Below, one piece after another: positions 1 through 10,505 of a DNA stretch of 64,000 nt. The DNA comes from Trichinella spiralis (Eukaryota > Nematoda > Enoplea > Trichinellida > Trichinellidae). Every line of letters begins with the position of its first letter. Position 1 is the stretch's first letter. Location of the stretch: the NCBI GenBank assembly GCA_000181795.3, contig CM012953.1, positions 18,954,851 through 19,018,850 of the forward strand, read 5' to 3'. Below the pieces are notes generated by a model that saw nothing but the letters and a program-made list of their open reading frames with translations, ran no database searches and was not told where the DNA came from. Both the position numbers and the translations under genes were made by a program.

Positions 1-529
1 TTAACTTATTTTGTATCGTTTTTCTGAATTATACTATCGCATTTGATATAACGTCACTCAGGTACAATAAAATATAGAATAATGATAAAAATTATTATTG
101 AAAACGTTGATCACTGAAAAGTATAAACTTCACTAATAATATATTGGAAAATCAAAATGTCAATGAATGATAAAACTTATAAAATCTGGATTGAAGCAAT
201 TCCCAAAATAAGAAATATTTTCATTATTAATGTTACGTCACCACTATTAAAAGTTACGTAATCCTAAATGGAATATTTGAACCAATGAAATGAAGAACAT
301 TACAGCTAATCACAACTGCAGAGTTTGAATCAATTAGGAATTAGACAAAGAAAACCAATATGACAACGGCACGAAGGTCCAATAAAATAGGGAGTTCAAC
401 GACCAGTAAAATTGGACGGTGAAAATTTGTCCCGAAATCGGCCATCCCGGTCGCGCCAATTGCTGAAAGAACCAAACATCCGCCTGGTTTTTCTTTTCCA
501 ATTTCCATAGAGTTAGAAGCCATGCATCC

Positions 530-560
530 AGGTAGGTAGGTAGGTAGGTATGTATGTATG

Positions 561-590
<30 letters not shown>
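530..590. repeat. (GTAG)n then (GTAT)n tetranucleotide microsatellite
   Basis: About five units of GTAG pass directly into about ten units of GTAT. On the minus strand it produces a false run of Tyr-Ile-His-Thr in an open frame. Confidence 0.95.
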
Positions 591-591
<1 letters not shown>

Positions 592-1062
592 GAGTCCATA
601 TAACGTAAGCATTCAGTGAATCATTGCAGCAGTGACATCCCAGGATATTTATGAACAGCCAGAGTGGTTGGTTGATCATTTGGTCATCGAACCGGAAGAA
701 ATTAGAATTTTTTTTTTCATCAATTTGCAAACACTACGTCTTCTGTGATCGATATGTGTGAAACTTTTTGCTTTGATTGCTACAGACGCGCATCATCGCT
801 CCGTTGCTGAAGCTTGTTTGACAATTTTTGCTAAGAAACAAACAAAAGCAAAGATGATCGAATTCAAAAAAAAATTTCAAAATACGCACGAAACATTTTT
901 GAAGAAGAGAAATGAAATGAAATGACAAAAGGGACAAGTTTTCATTTTTTTTCGCATCTTTCTTTTTGACTAAATCGGGAACGGAAACACAGTAAGCAGA
1001 ATGTGTGCAGTAAGTAAGTAGTCGGTTCCGTTCTGTTGGTATTATTGTTGTTCATTACTTGC

Positions 1063-1063
<1 letters not shown>

Positions 1064-1092
<29 letters not shown>
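1064..1092. repeat. (ATT)n trinucleotide microsatellite
   Basis: About nine uninterrupted TTA/ATT units in the ACC downstream flank. Confidence 0.95.
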
Positions 1093-1094
<2 letters not shown>

Positions 1095-1655
1095 TACGTA
1101 TATGTATTTTACATTTTGAACAGTAAGTAGCGTTGGAGGGAAAATCGAAATTTTATTTCTAATGAATAGAGTGAAAAAATTTCCAAGACAATAAATAGAT
1201 AATTTCATGATGAATAATAATAAATAAGTAATAAATAAATCAGCGTTTAAAAATGGAAAAATTTCCCATTTATTTTGAATTAGTGTAAGTGAGAAATGAA
1301 ATGTTGTTTTTGAAATGAGCGAAGTTTTGTGGAAATAGAAATGGGAAAAAAGATGAGCACAGTTTTCAGTTAGCACAGATGAATTATTTATTTATTGAAC
1401 AGCGCCAAAGCAAAGATGGATGGATAGATCGATAGATAGAGCAGATGATAATTTTGCAGTGAACAAGAAGAGAAAAAATAAAAGTAGTAAATGCAAAAAA
1501 TATGATCATCAAAAGAAGAAGCAGAACAGGTGAGAATGGAATGATGAGAAAATTTTCGGTTGAAACGAAATTTGATCGATCAATTCGTTTGTACACGCAC
1601 GCACACAGATATATTTCTACATACATGTATACCATGGAGTATAGAAATTAATGAA

Positions 1656-1671
1656 TTTATTTATTTATTTA
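1656..1671 (-). terminator. candidate polyadenylation signals for ACC
   Basis: Three overlapping TTTATT hexamers on the plus strand read AATAAA on the minus strand, about 400 nt past the ACC stop. They are the nearest clear canonical signals. Because (TTTA)n repeats are common here, this is a plausible site and not a proven one. Confidence 0.35.
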
Positions 1672-1944
1672 TCGTCGAATAGAATGAATAAGTGTAGAGA
1701 AATTTGAAAATTTGAAAAAAAAAAAAAGTCACTGGTTTCAGCACGGCTCCAAAAAAAACAAAAAAAAGAATGCAGTGATGATCGTTGGGACGACAAACAG
1801 AACGAACAGACATGGTTGGGCAGCAAGAGACAGTGTTTGTTTATGGATGGACATTTCGAACAGCGGAGTTGAGTCGAATAATGAATGAATGAATGAATGA
1901 GTGGAAAGAAGTTGAAAAAGAGAATTTCTTGACTTGGATGGACG

Positions 1945-1985
1945 ATGAATCAATCAATCAATCGATCGATCGATCGATCGATCGT
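1945..1985. repeat. (ATCA)n/(ATCG)n tetranucleotide repeat
   Basis: ATCA units change to ATCG units; the ATCG part is self-complementary (CGATCGAT). It lies in the probable 3' UTR of ACC, so the transcript could fold on itself here. Confidence 0.9.
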
Positions 1986-2073
1986 ATAACCGACAAACGA
2001 TGGAAACGAAGAAAAAAAATGCTCGTTTTGTCGTTGAAATTCACTTTTTGTAAGTATGAAACAATTTTGTCAG

Positions 2074-2459
2074 TCAAATTTGTGGACTTTTGGCACGATG
2101 CGTGAACAATTTTACCAACTCATTCGCTTGTTCGACGTCCAACTGTTCGACCAATTCCACTGCAGTTTCCATCAACAAACCTGGGCAGTTGGCAAAAATA
2201 CTGAACAAACAAAAAAAAAATAATTACTATATATAATAGAGGAAAGAAAGAAAGAAACGAAAAACAAAACAAGAAACACCATTTAATTAATTAATTAATT
2301 AATTAATCAATTCACGTACGTTTTGATTTTCTTCTTCGCCTGTTGACGTTGGATTTGTTTCAAACCTTGCCCCACTATGGATTGTTGCTGTTGGTCTTGG
2401 GCAATTTGATTTTCAAACCACAATGCGGTAATTTGATCATCAGCCCAATTTTGATTTTG
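2074..2459 (-). other. ACC: ACC exons 4-5: C-terminal tail
   Basis: The large exon ends at a GTGAGG donor (2526|2525). Exon 4 (2459-2320) encodes a segment rich in Gln ([14 protein letters not shown]), and exon 5 (2200-2074) a helical tail with [15 protein letters not shown], ending at TGA. The reading frame is kept at both junctions (CAA|CAA and AC|T). The tail takes the place of the last 90 or so residues of human ACC1. Introns are 66 and 119 nt. Confidence 0.85.
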
Positions 2460-5400
2460 CTGAATTTGAAAAAAAGAAAAAGAAATTAAAAAAATTCAAA
2501 AAAATCAAAAATATTCTCGCCTCACTTGATTGCCCACGTCCGAATCGAACCAGTGTTGAAGTAGAGCGTTCATGCGATCATTGGTCAACGGTTGGTCGAA
2601 TGATTGGTCAGTGATCAATCGTTTGACATGCTCTTCGGCAAGTCGACGCCTCAAACGCCAATAGAATACGGATCGTGATTGTTTCCAGTCGACCACTTTC
2701 GAAATGACTTTCTTCGCGAGCATTCTTCCGGGACGATCGTGCAAATCGGCAAACTGTACGGCAACCGAATGGTAAATTGGCAACAGAATGTCGATTCGGG
2801 CACGAAGTTTCGCTTCCAATTCGGCTCGCAATTCATCGCTACTGTCGTCAGCAGCGGCAGTTTGCAATTGGACCGACAACGACTGACAAATTGGATCGCA
2901 TCGTTCGATCGTCGCCAGCAAATCTTTCTCGCGATATTTAATTTCAACGATACCTTCCGGTTCCAATACTCCACCTCTGGATTTCGAATCCGCGTACATT
3001 TCCATATAGCGACTGTTGATCGACGGATCGACCACAACCCAAGCACCGCCTCTCAATTCCGCGTAAGGTGGAATATAGACGAATACGGGTTGTTCGTATT
3101 TGCGCAACGCATCGACAATGTAGGCACCGAATTTGAGCACTTGGTCGAACATATCTTTCATACCACCGGAAAAACCACGCCAGTTGGCGAAAATGAACAA
3201 CGGCAACTGTTCCCTGTTGAAATCGTTAATCGCCTGAGCGGTTTTGTAAGCCGAATCCGGATACCACACTTGACCGGCCTGGGAAATCAGTTTCGATTCC
3301 GAATCCAAACTGGCCGGATCGGCCGGCACTTGAACTTCGACCGTACGAGTTTCGACCGCGATCACCGAACACGGTATACCGCCCAGACGTGCTCGACCGC
3401 AGATTACCGTCTTCGCCCAGCCGGACATGATTTCGGACCAAGAATTGCGATCGAAAAAACCACTTTCCCACTGGGTGGAACAAAGTGGACTCGGACGACC
3501 GGCCAACAACCACCGTGGGTCGTAGGGATTTTTCGTGGGACAAAAGTCAATTTCCCGTTCGACGGGATCGGTCGGCGAGACGATCGGCAACGGTCCACCG
3601 CGGTACGACGGAATATAGGACAACCATTTCAGTATCAAATAGACGCCGTCGAATTCGTTCTGGGCAATGGCGTGCGAAACGCCGTTGTTGTGCATAATTT
3701 GCGTACCGCCGAGTTGGTTGTTCGACGAGTAGACTTCACGACCGAGCAGTTTGTTCAGTGCCGGAGCGCCGGTCAGTATAATGTGACTGTTGTCGACTTG
3801 AATGGTCCGTTGTCCGAGACGAACCAAATAGGCGCCGATTCCGACCGTCCGACAAGAGACCAAGCTGATCACGCACACTTCGTCGTAGGCTTGGGTCGTT
3901 TCGCCGGCAATCAAGCCGGATCCGCGCAAATTTTCCACGCCGATACTTTCTCGATCGGTGCCGATAATGTCAATGATTTTGTATCGAATTTCGTCACCTT
4001 CGACGACAATCGGTTGGGCGTTGACAACACGCCTCTGGCCGGCGGCGTTCAAATTGTTGTAATCGTCCGGTGTCAAGTAGAAATATTTGAATCCTTTGTC
4101 CGGATCGTCGGCATCTTCCCAGGCGATGCGAAACAGTCGGCGAACTTCGGCGGAAAGTCCAATTCTGGCTCCGCTGTTCGCCGCCACGTAAATGCGCGGT
4201 ATTTTCAACTGTCGACTCAAACGGGACGCTTGGTAGAACAATTGGTCCTCGTCGACTCCGAAACTGCCGATCAAATGGGTCATATCGTTGGCAATGAGAA
4301 TAATATCCCGACCGTTGACGTATTCGGGCGTTTTCAACGTCAAACGCCAAACGACCATACCGCAAGTATTTTCGCCGGGAATTCGATTGACTTCGACCAA
4401 ATCGCCGGTTCGACTGTCCAATGCCAATTCGACTCCCTGCAACACTTCGACACTGGTCGGTTCGTCTTCGTAGCCGAATTCGGCGTTCCGTTCGCGCCAC
4501 AATTTCAACAACGCCTGTCGAAACATTTCCGGATAATCGTAGACGTAGGTGGTGCCCATTTTCTGGGCCGAATACCGTTTCTGCTGCATGTGATCTTTCG
4601 CCTGGTAGGGCGTACTGACGGCCAAATTGTCCAACGGACCCGGCGTGTCGGAATTCCAACTTTTGTAACGAACCTGACCGCTGTCGTTGTCGACCACTTC
4701 TTGGTAGAGTTGCAAATTCAAATAATAGCCGCTCTGATTGCAAATGGTCAATCGCATGATTATCGGCGGACCGTGGGCAACGAGGCGAATCGAATATTTC
4801 AATTCGGCTTCCAAAACGCGCAAATTCCACAATCGTTGACCGTAACGAATGATAATATCGCTGACCGTGTCGACAACTTTTTGCGGATCCAAAGTGACGC
4901 AGGGCATGAAATTCAAAAAGATGTGATTACAGTCGCAACGTTTCGCGTCCGGATGGGAATTGAAGGCGACTTCGAGTTCGTCCAACGATTCCAACAGTAC
5001 ACGTTCGCCTTCGTTGCGCATGTATTCGAACGACGCTTCTTTCGATATCAGATCCGAATGGCGTATGATGTAGCGCAAAAAGAATCTGTAGTCGGACAAT
5101 TCGCGACGCTCGTTGTTCAATTTCCCTTTGCCCAAGTAGAGGTGAAGTTTACTGTTGGCGGTCGGTACAGCTTCGAGTGTGAAATTTTTCATGCGTCCAA
5201 TTTCGAGTTGAAATGCCATCGCCGGATCCAAATGTCGATAAATACGATCCTCTTCGAAATGGTCTTTGGATCGAAAAGTGTAATATTTGGGTGCGGTTCG
5301 ACTGGTCAACGTGATGAAAGTGATTCGACGAATTCCACGGTCGACCAGCAGGGATTTGTTGCGAGTGCAAAAATTTTGAAATTTTTCAGCCAACGAAGCG

Positions 5401-8400
5401 TCGTCAGCTTTCGGTTCCGAATCAATTTTGACGGCAATATTCAAAATCCGTATCGGTTGATCGGTTTGCTGTTTGGTCAGTACTGACTGTGACGACGGTT
5501 CGACAGTATTCGTTTCTGGATCGTCCACTACTACTACTGGATCGAGTGATAATTTCAACGTGAACAAATTTAAAAGTTGATCAAAATTCAAAACGGCCAT
5601 TTCGAAATTTTCAAATGCTGCCAATATACCAATACGTTGACAATTGGGCGAGTCGGGCAAATCCAAACCGACCGAATAATAATAATAATGATCGTCGTCG
5701 TCTTGGTCGTCGTCGTCTTCGTCGACATTACAAATTCGACACATTTGATGAATCCGATTCGACGAAAGCGTTGTCGTAGTAGCAGTACGAGAACGACGAC
5801 GACGACGACGACGTCGACGACGACAACATTTCGACGACGACGTGATGATCATCCGTTCCGGATGACTACTGGGCAGAGTGAATTGATACTCAACGGCCGA
5901 ACATGACGGACAATTGACCAACGAATGGTGTTTCAAACAGTTGACTTCGAACGCGACGTACGTCCTACGAACGTAAACTTCCAACGCCGCTTTGCGCACG
6001 GTCGAATGGGGGTGGTAGAAAAAATCGTGCAACACGTCGCAAATCGACGTTTCGGACGTGATCAATTTGTACAAATTTTCCGGCTGAAATGTTTGACCAA
6101 ATCGATCCAAAGCGGACAAAAATATCGATTCGACTTGATTGTGACGCGTATCGTAGGACGGTTGGTGCGCCGCGATCAACAACTGCCTGGCCAACAGGGC
6201 GACTTTACCGTGATCCGCTTTACTCAACGTGGTCAATTCGCCGAGCACATCTTTCAAATCGTCAATTACACCCGGTTCATTGGCACCGACGTGTTCGATC
6301 AACATCACGATCGCTTGGTTTTTTTTCGCCAATTGACGATGAGAAAATATCGCGTCGGTCACTAGACGACGATCGGAATTTTTCAAATTTTCACGCAACG
6401 CGTGTACACATTCGTCGTATTGGTGCTGTTCGAAATGCTTTTCCGTATTCAAATACCGTCGGAACAAATCGCGCAATACGAGAACCATGTGACCGCGAAT
6501 ACCGTCCCGGTAACGTTGGACGAGCGTCAACAAACCGTGCGTGGACATGAAAAACATTTCACGATCTTGTTTTTTCGACAATTTCGCCATTTCATTGTCC
6601 AATTCTTGGGCAATCTGTTGGGATGGGAATTTGCACAACACAGAAGTGATATTACCGGCGTAGGCGAGCATCAGTTGAGAAATTTGCGATTCGACTTCGA
6701 TCGGTATACGACCCGATATGACGGCCATCGATTCTTGCAATTCGTAAAGTGGTAATCGGGGATCTTTGAGAACGCGAAAAAATTTGTCAACTTTGTCGCG
6801 CAGATTGGCCGAAAAATACGGTTCCGGTAACGTGTAACCTTGGAGAAGATGGTCGAAATAGGTGACCAAATCCCGGTAGGTTTGGTACAATTTTTCACCG
6901 TGCTGTTGGGCACTGGGCAAATCGACCGGAAATGTCCCGTCGTAATCGACGATTCTACGAACACGACTCGGATCGTCCAATGTCAAAGTGGCGACCAAAG
7001 AGCCGGGATTCAACAACGCGCCGGGTCGTTTGACGTAATGGATCGAACCGTTGGCCGGTGAACTGAGCGTGATGATCATTTTCATCACTTCAATTTCGGC
7101 CACGGGACCGCATGCGCAAACGTGATCACCATCTTCGACCAAATATTGGACCAATTTGCCGGCCGACGGGGAACGAATTTCAGTTGGATTGTATTTTTTT
7201 TGAAATTCGATCGTCTTATTGTTTCCAATAATAACCCGATACTGGTGGACTTCTTCGTTCATGTAACAAGTGTACGAATTGGAATTGTACGACAACAGCA
7301 TTCCGCCGTCGGACATGCGGTGAAATTCCACTTCGACACCGGAACCGTTCATGACCAAAAAATACGCCTGCGGACAACAGCGTGTCACTTCGACAGCGTA
7401 TCTGACATCTTCGTGGGTCAATTCGACGTCGACACTGTTGATCAACCATTTCGCCGGCAATACTTGACCACGGTCCAGTGAATTTTGAAACGACTGGAAC
7501 GCGTTGACGATCGTCACGTCGGCCAGTAGAACACTCAAACAGACGACACCGACGAGAACATCCGGCTTTTCGGTTTTCACATTTTCACCGATCAACTGAT
7601 CCAACCATTGGGTATCGAATTGATCGCGAATGAAATCGTCCGTTTCCAACAGTGTAATCAAATATTCGACCGTCGTACGAAAATCACCCCGAATTGACAA
7701 TTCTTTCAACGCCAGTACCATGTTGGCAATAGCATCGTCTCTCGTCTCACCCCACGAAAAACAATGACCAAATTGAGAATCGGCAAATTCGTGCAAACCG
7801 CCGGCAGTTGAAACGCTGAAATAACCCCAAGCGTTTTTGCTGCTGCGAAAATTCAACTCTTGCACCGTACCCGAACTGGGCAAAAATCCATCGTCGGGAT
7901 TTTCGCTGGTGATTCGAGCCGCGATCACGTGACCCCTAGGCAATGGTCTGTGAATGGAACATTCGAAATTCAAACTTGTATCACCGAACGGCGACGCGCC
8001 GTACAAATTTCGAATATCTTTGATTCTGTGCAATGGAATACCCATGGCGATTTGCAACTGGGCGGCCGGTAAATTTACGTTCGCAACCATTTCCGTGCAC
8101 GGATGTTCGACTTGGAGTCTTGGATTCAATTCCAAAAAATAGTAACGTTGCGTTTCGGGCAAATACAAATATTCCACCGTACCAGCGCTGACGTAGCCGA
8201 CCATTTTTGCCAACTTTACCGCATCTTTTTCCATTTGTTCGAACAATTCGGACGGCGCTACCGACGTTGGCGCTTCTTCGATTATTTTCTGATGTCGACG
8301 TTGTATGGAACAATCACGACCGAACAATGATACCGCATTGCCGTAACAATCGGCCAACAATTGTACTTCCAAATGTCTGGCACCGGTTGCCAATTTCATG

Positions 8401-10475
8401 ATGAAAATCGGCGATCCGGGTACTTCGGCTTGAACTTGACGAAATTGGGTCGGAAATTCATCCATGTTGACGCATTTGCGGATCCCTTTGCCACCACCAC
8501 CTTCAGAAGCTTTGATCATCAACGGCAGTCCAATTCGACTGGCAATTTTGATCCCTTCTTCAACTGTACTAACTGTAGCTTGGGCGTACAAGCTCGGCGG
8601 AACGTACAAACTGCCGTTCGAAACATTTTCACCGCGTTTCCACGGAATTGTCAAACCACTACCGCTCCACGGCAACGTGGGCACTTTGGCCGTCTGTGCA
8701 ACGATACTACTGGCAATTTTATCACCCAAAGACCACATTGCTTTCGCAGGAGGACCGATAAATATTATATCATGCTTGTTGAGCAATTCTGGCAGTTTAG
8801 GATTTTCTGACGCGTGACCCCAACCGGCCCAAACTGCTTGCACTTCCATCTTTTGTGCCAATTCCAATATCACTTGCACATTCGCGTAGTTGTTGTTGTT
8901 CGACCCACCGGATGTCATGATAAATTGATCCGCCATTCGGATATATTCGGCGCTAGCATGCAAATCTTCCGGCGTGACCATGGCCACAAATTTGATTGCC
9001 CGATCATTTCGAAACATTTCGTAAGCCCAACGTCGAATTGATCGCATACATTTCACTGCCGCAATTCCATTATTGGCAATGAGAATCTTCACAATTATTC
9101 ACAATTATGATTATTAATTTTCCTCTTGAAAATATTCATACCTTGTTGATTACTGTCGTACCTCCGAACAGGCGGACAAATTCTTCCGGGTTCATCGCGC
9201 CACAACCCGTACCACTTTCTCGTCTATCTCCAACGTACTTTTTCGAATTTGCCGCGTTGCCGTTGCTTGAAATCTGAGAACTTGCCGACATTGATTTTCT
9301 ATTTAAATGGAAAAAGAAAACTAATAACAAAACAAAACAAAACAATAAAACCAACCACATTAACACAAAAACTAACATTCAATAATTTTTTTTAATAATA
9401 AATTTCAATTCAAACCAAAAAAAATTTCCAAACGTTGACTGGTACAAACAATTACCAAATAACCAACAAATAGGGATGACCTTTTCTCAAAAATAAGACG
9501 TCCAAAGATCTTGTGTACAACACAGAAAACTACTCTGATGAAAAATTTTCACAAAAAAAATTAAAAATTACCATTCAGTTCACTAATATGCGCCATTTGT
9601 GACGTCACATAAAGAACAATTAATTTAATAATACTACGTAATATATTTATTACCTTCACACAACATGAAAGAAATTTCAACAGATTCTTTTGACATACGT
9701 GCTGATTTGATCACAAATGAAAAACAACCAACTGAGAATTATCACTTTGATTGAAAAACCAATTTTTACACTTATTTTCTGATTCGAGAAGAAAAAAATT
9801 TTTTTTTTAATTATTATTCTTTTTTTAATCTGTTCAATTCAAAGTAAAAATTTTAAACAAATGAACGTGAAGAATGTGCTACCAGCCAAGCAAACCAACC
9901 GGAATACAGTTCACCTTGCCGACTTACATTTACAAAATATTCCAAATGACATCACAGAACAGGCAAGGTCGCTGACAATTTGCTGAACTTAAATGAAATA
10001 ACTGTTTTCCCTGTAAACGCTCATCATTGCATCATCACTAAACAAGTAAACACTAATCTTATCAGGAAAAATATTCAAAATTGATTGATGAAAAAAAATA
10101 ATAAACGATAAACTTATTATCAACTGCTTGGAATTTATCAACCAACAACATATGCAAAGAATTCACACAAAACTGATGTTCACACAAAAAAATATTTCGT
10201 TCAATAACTTTGAATCTTGAACAATATACATACCGTATACCACTGTCACCGCTAGGGTCAGAAGTCGAATGCAGAGAAATGCTCATGTCATCGCCGGATG
10301 ATAATGACAAATCACTGCTGCTTTCGCCAAGGTTGAACACGGTTCCATTTGTGAGCGGAGGGGCGGATGAAGAAACGACCCCATCATCTTCGTAAAATTC
10401 AAACTGTTGCCCTTCATTCCGCTCGTCCGCTTGTCCAGCTTTATCACTACCATGCTCAGCCCCGTTAACATCCAT
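2074..10475 (-). CDS. ACC: acetyl-CoA carboxylase (multidomain, biotin-dependent)
   Basis: Carboxylates acetyl-CoA to malonyl-CoA, the committed step of fatty-acid synthesis and, as a mitochondrial isoform in some animals, a brake on fatty-acid import. Five exons fit by phase: 10475-10234 (ATG), 9298-9142, 9086-2526, 2459-2320 and 2200-2074 (TGA), giving about 2408 residues against about 2346 in human ACC1. Order: AMPK-type N-terminus (Ser85); biotin carboxylase from about 120, with GGGGKG near 329 and [10 protein letters not shown] near 452; biotin-attachment EVMKM with Lys802; a central region holding an unusual Arg/Asp/Tyr repeat insert near 1220-1270; then the carboxyltransferase with NSGARIGLS near 1770 and [10 protein letters not shown] near 2148. 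The large exon joins as [11 protein letters not shown]; an in-frame GTG just before it belongs to the intron. A signal peptide or membrane anchor is not evident, so a cytosolic enzyme is likely. In nematodes the ACC gene is pod-2. Confidence 0.97.
5677..5826 (-). repeat. ACC: coding trinucleotide tracts in ACC (poly-Arg, Asp-rich, poly-Tyr)
   Basis: Inside the ACC central region the coding strand holds a run of CGT/CGA codons (ten Arg, about residues 1220-1231), then a cluster of GAC/GAT codons (Asp-rich, near 1255-1265) and four TAT codons. The flanks align with ordinary ACC (SSHPERM before it, CQRIG after it), so this is an in-frame low-complexity insert at a position where animal ACCs have a variable loop, not a frame error. 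Confidence 0.85.
9142..10475 (-). other. ACC: ACC exons 1-2: acidic N-terminus and AMPK-type phosphosite
   Basis: Exon 1 (10475-10234) encodes a Ser/Asp-rich, disordered segment that ends in a phase-2 donor CG|GTATGT. Exon 2 begins at 9298 after an ATAG acceptor; the two rebuild Arg81 (CG+A) and read [12 protein letters not shown]. This lines up with the mammalian segment around the AMPK target Ser79/80 of ACC1 (R-S-S-M-S-G): hydrophobic at -5, Arg at -4, Met at -1 and Ser85 at 0. The usual hydrophobic residue at +4 is Gln, with Ile at +5. Exon 2 goes on to the conserved [11 protein letters not shown]. Intron 1 is 935 nt and intron 2 is 55 nt. Confidence 0.85.
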
Positions 10476-10477
10476 AC

Positions 10478-10505
10478 TTTTTGTCTCGTTTCTGAAAATA
10501 ATAAA
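10478..10505 (-). promoter_or_regulatory. ACC: 3' splice site just upstream of the ACC start codon
   Basis: On the minus strand a T-rich TATTATTTTCAG ends at 10492, 17 nt before the ATG at 10475. Either a 5' UTR intron leads into it or it is a spliced-leader acceptor, as is usual for nematode genes with starts so close to an acceptor. No upstream non-coding exon can be recognised. Confidence 0.55.

Larger units (their letters stand above)
1..2073. other. ACC downstream flank, simple-repeat rich, no supported gene
   Basis: This stretch lies beyond the stop codon of the minus-strand acetyl-CoA carboxylase gene and should include its 3' UTR. It is AT-rich and crowded with short tandem repeats. 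The open frames within it (for example 341-730 on the minus strand) are fed by tetranucleotide repeats, look like no protein family and have no convincing splice context. I see no gene here. Confidence 0.6.

Noticed and set aside
341-730. A 129-codon minus-strand frame with Tyr-Ile-His-Thr repeats
   Set aside because: Driven by the (GTAT)n repeat; no family likeness and no supporting splice sites.
2679-5486. A 935-codon open frame on the plus strand
   Set aside because: It is antisense to the conserved carboxyltransferase half of ACC and shows no protein family; its openness follows from the C/G-biased codons of the real gene.
9087-9092. A GTG start for ACC at 9092
   Set aside because: These bases are the end of a 55-nt intron; splicing from 9142 to 9086 restores the conserved [11 protein letters not shown] with a proper upstream ATG.
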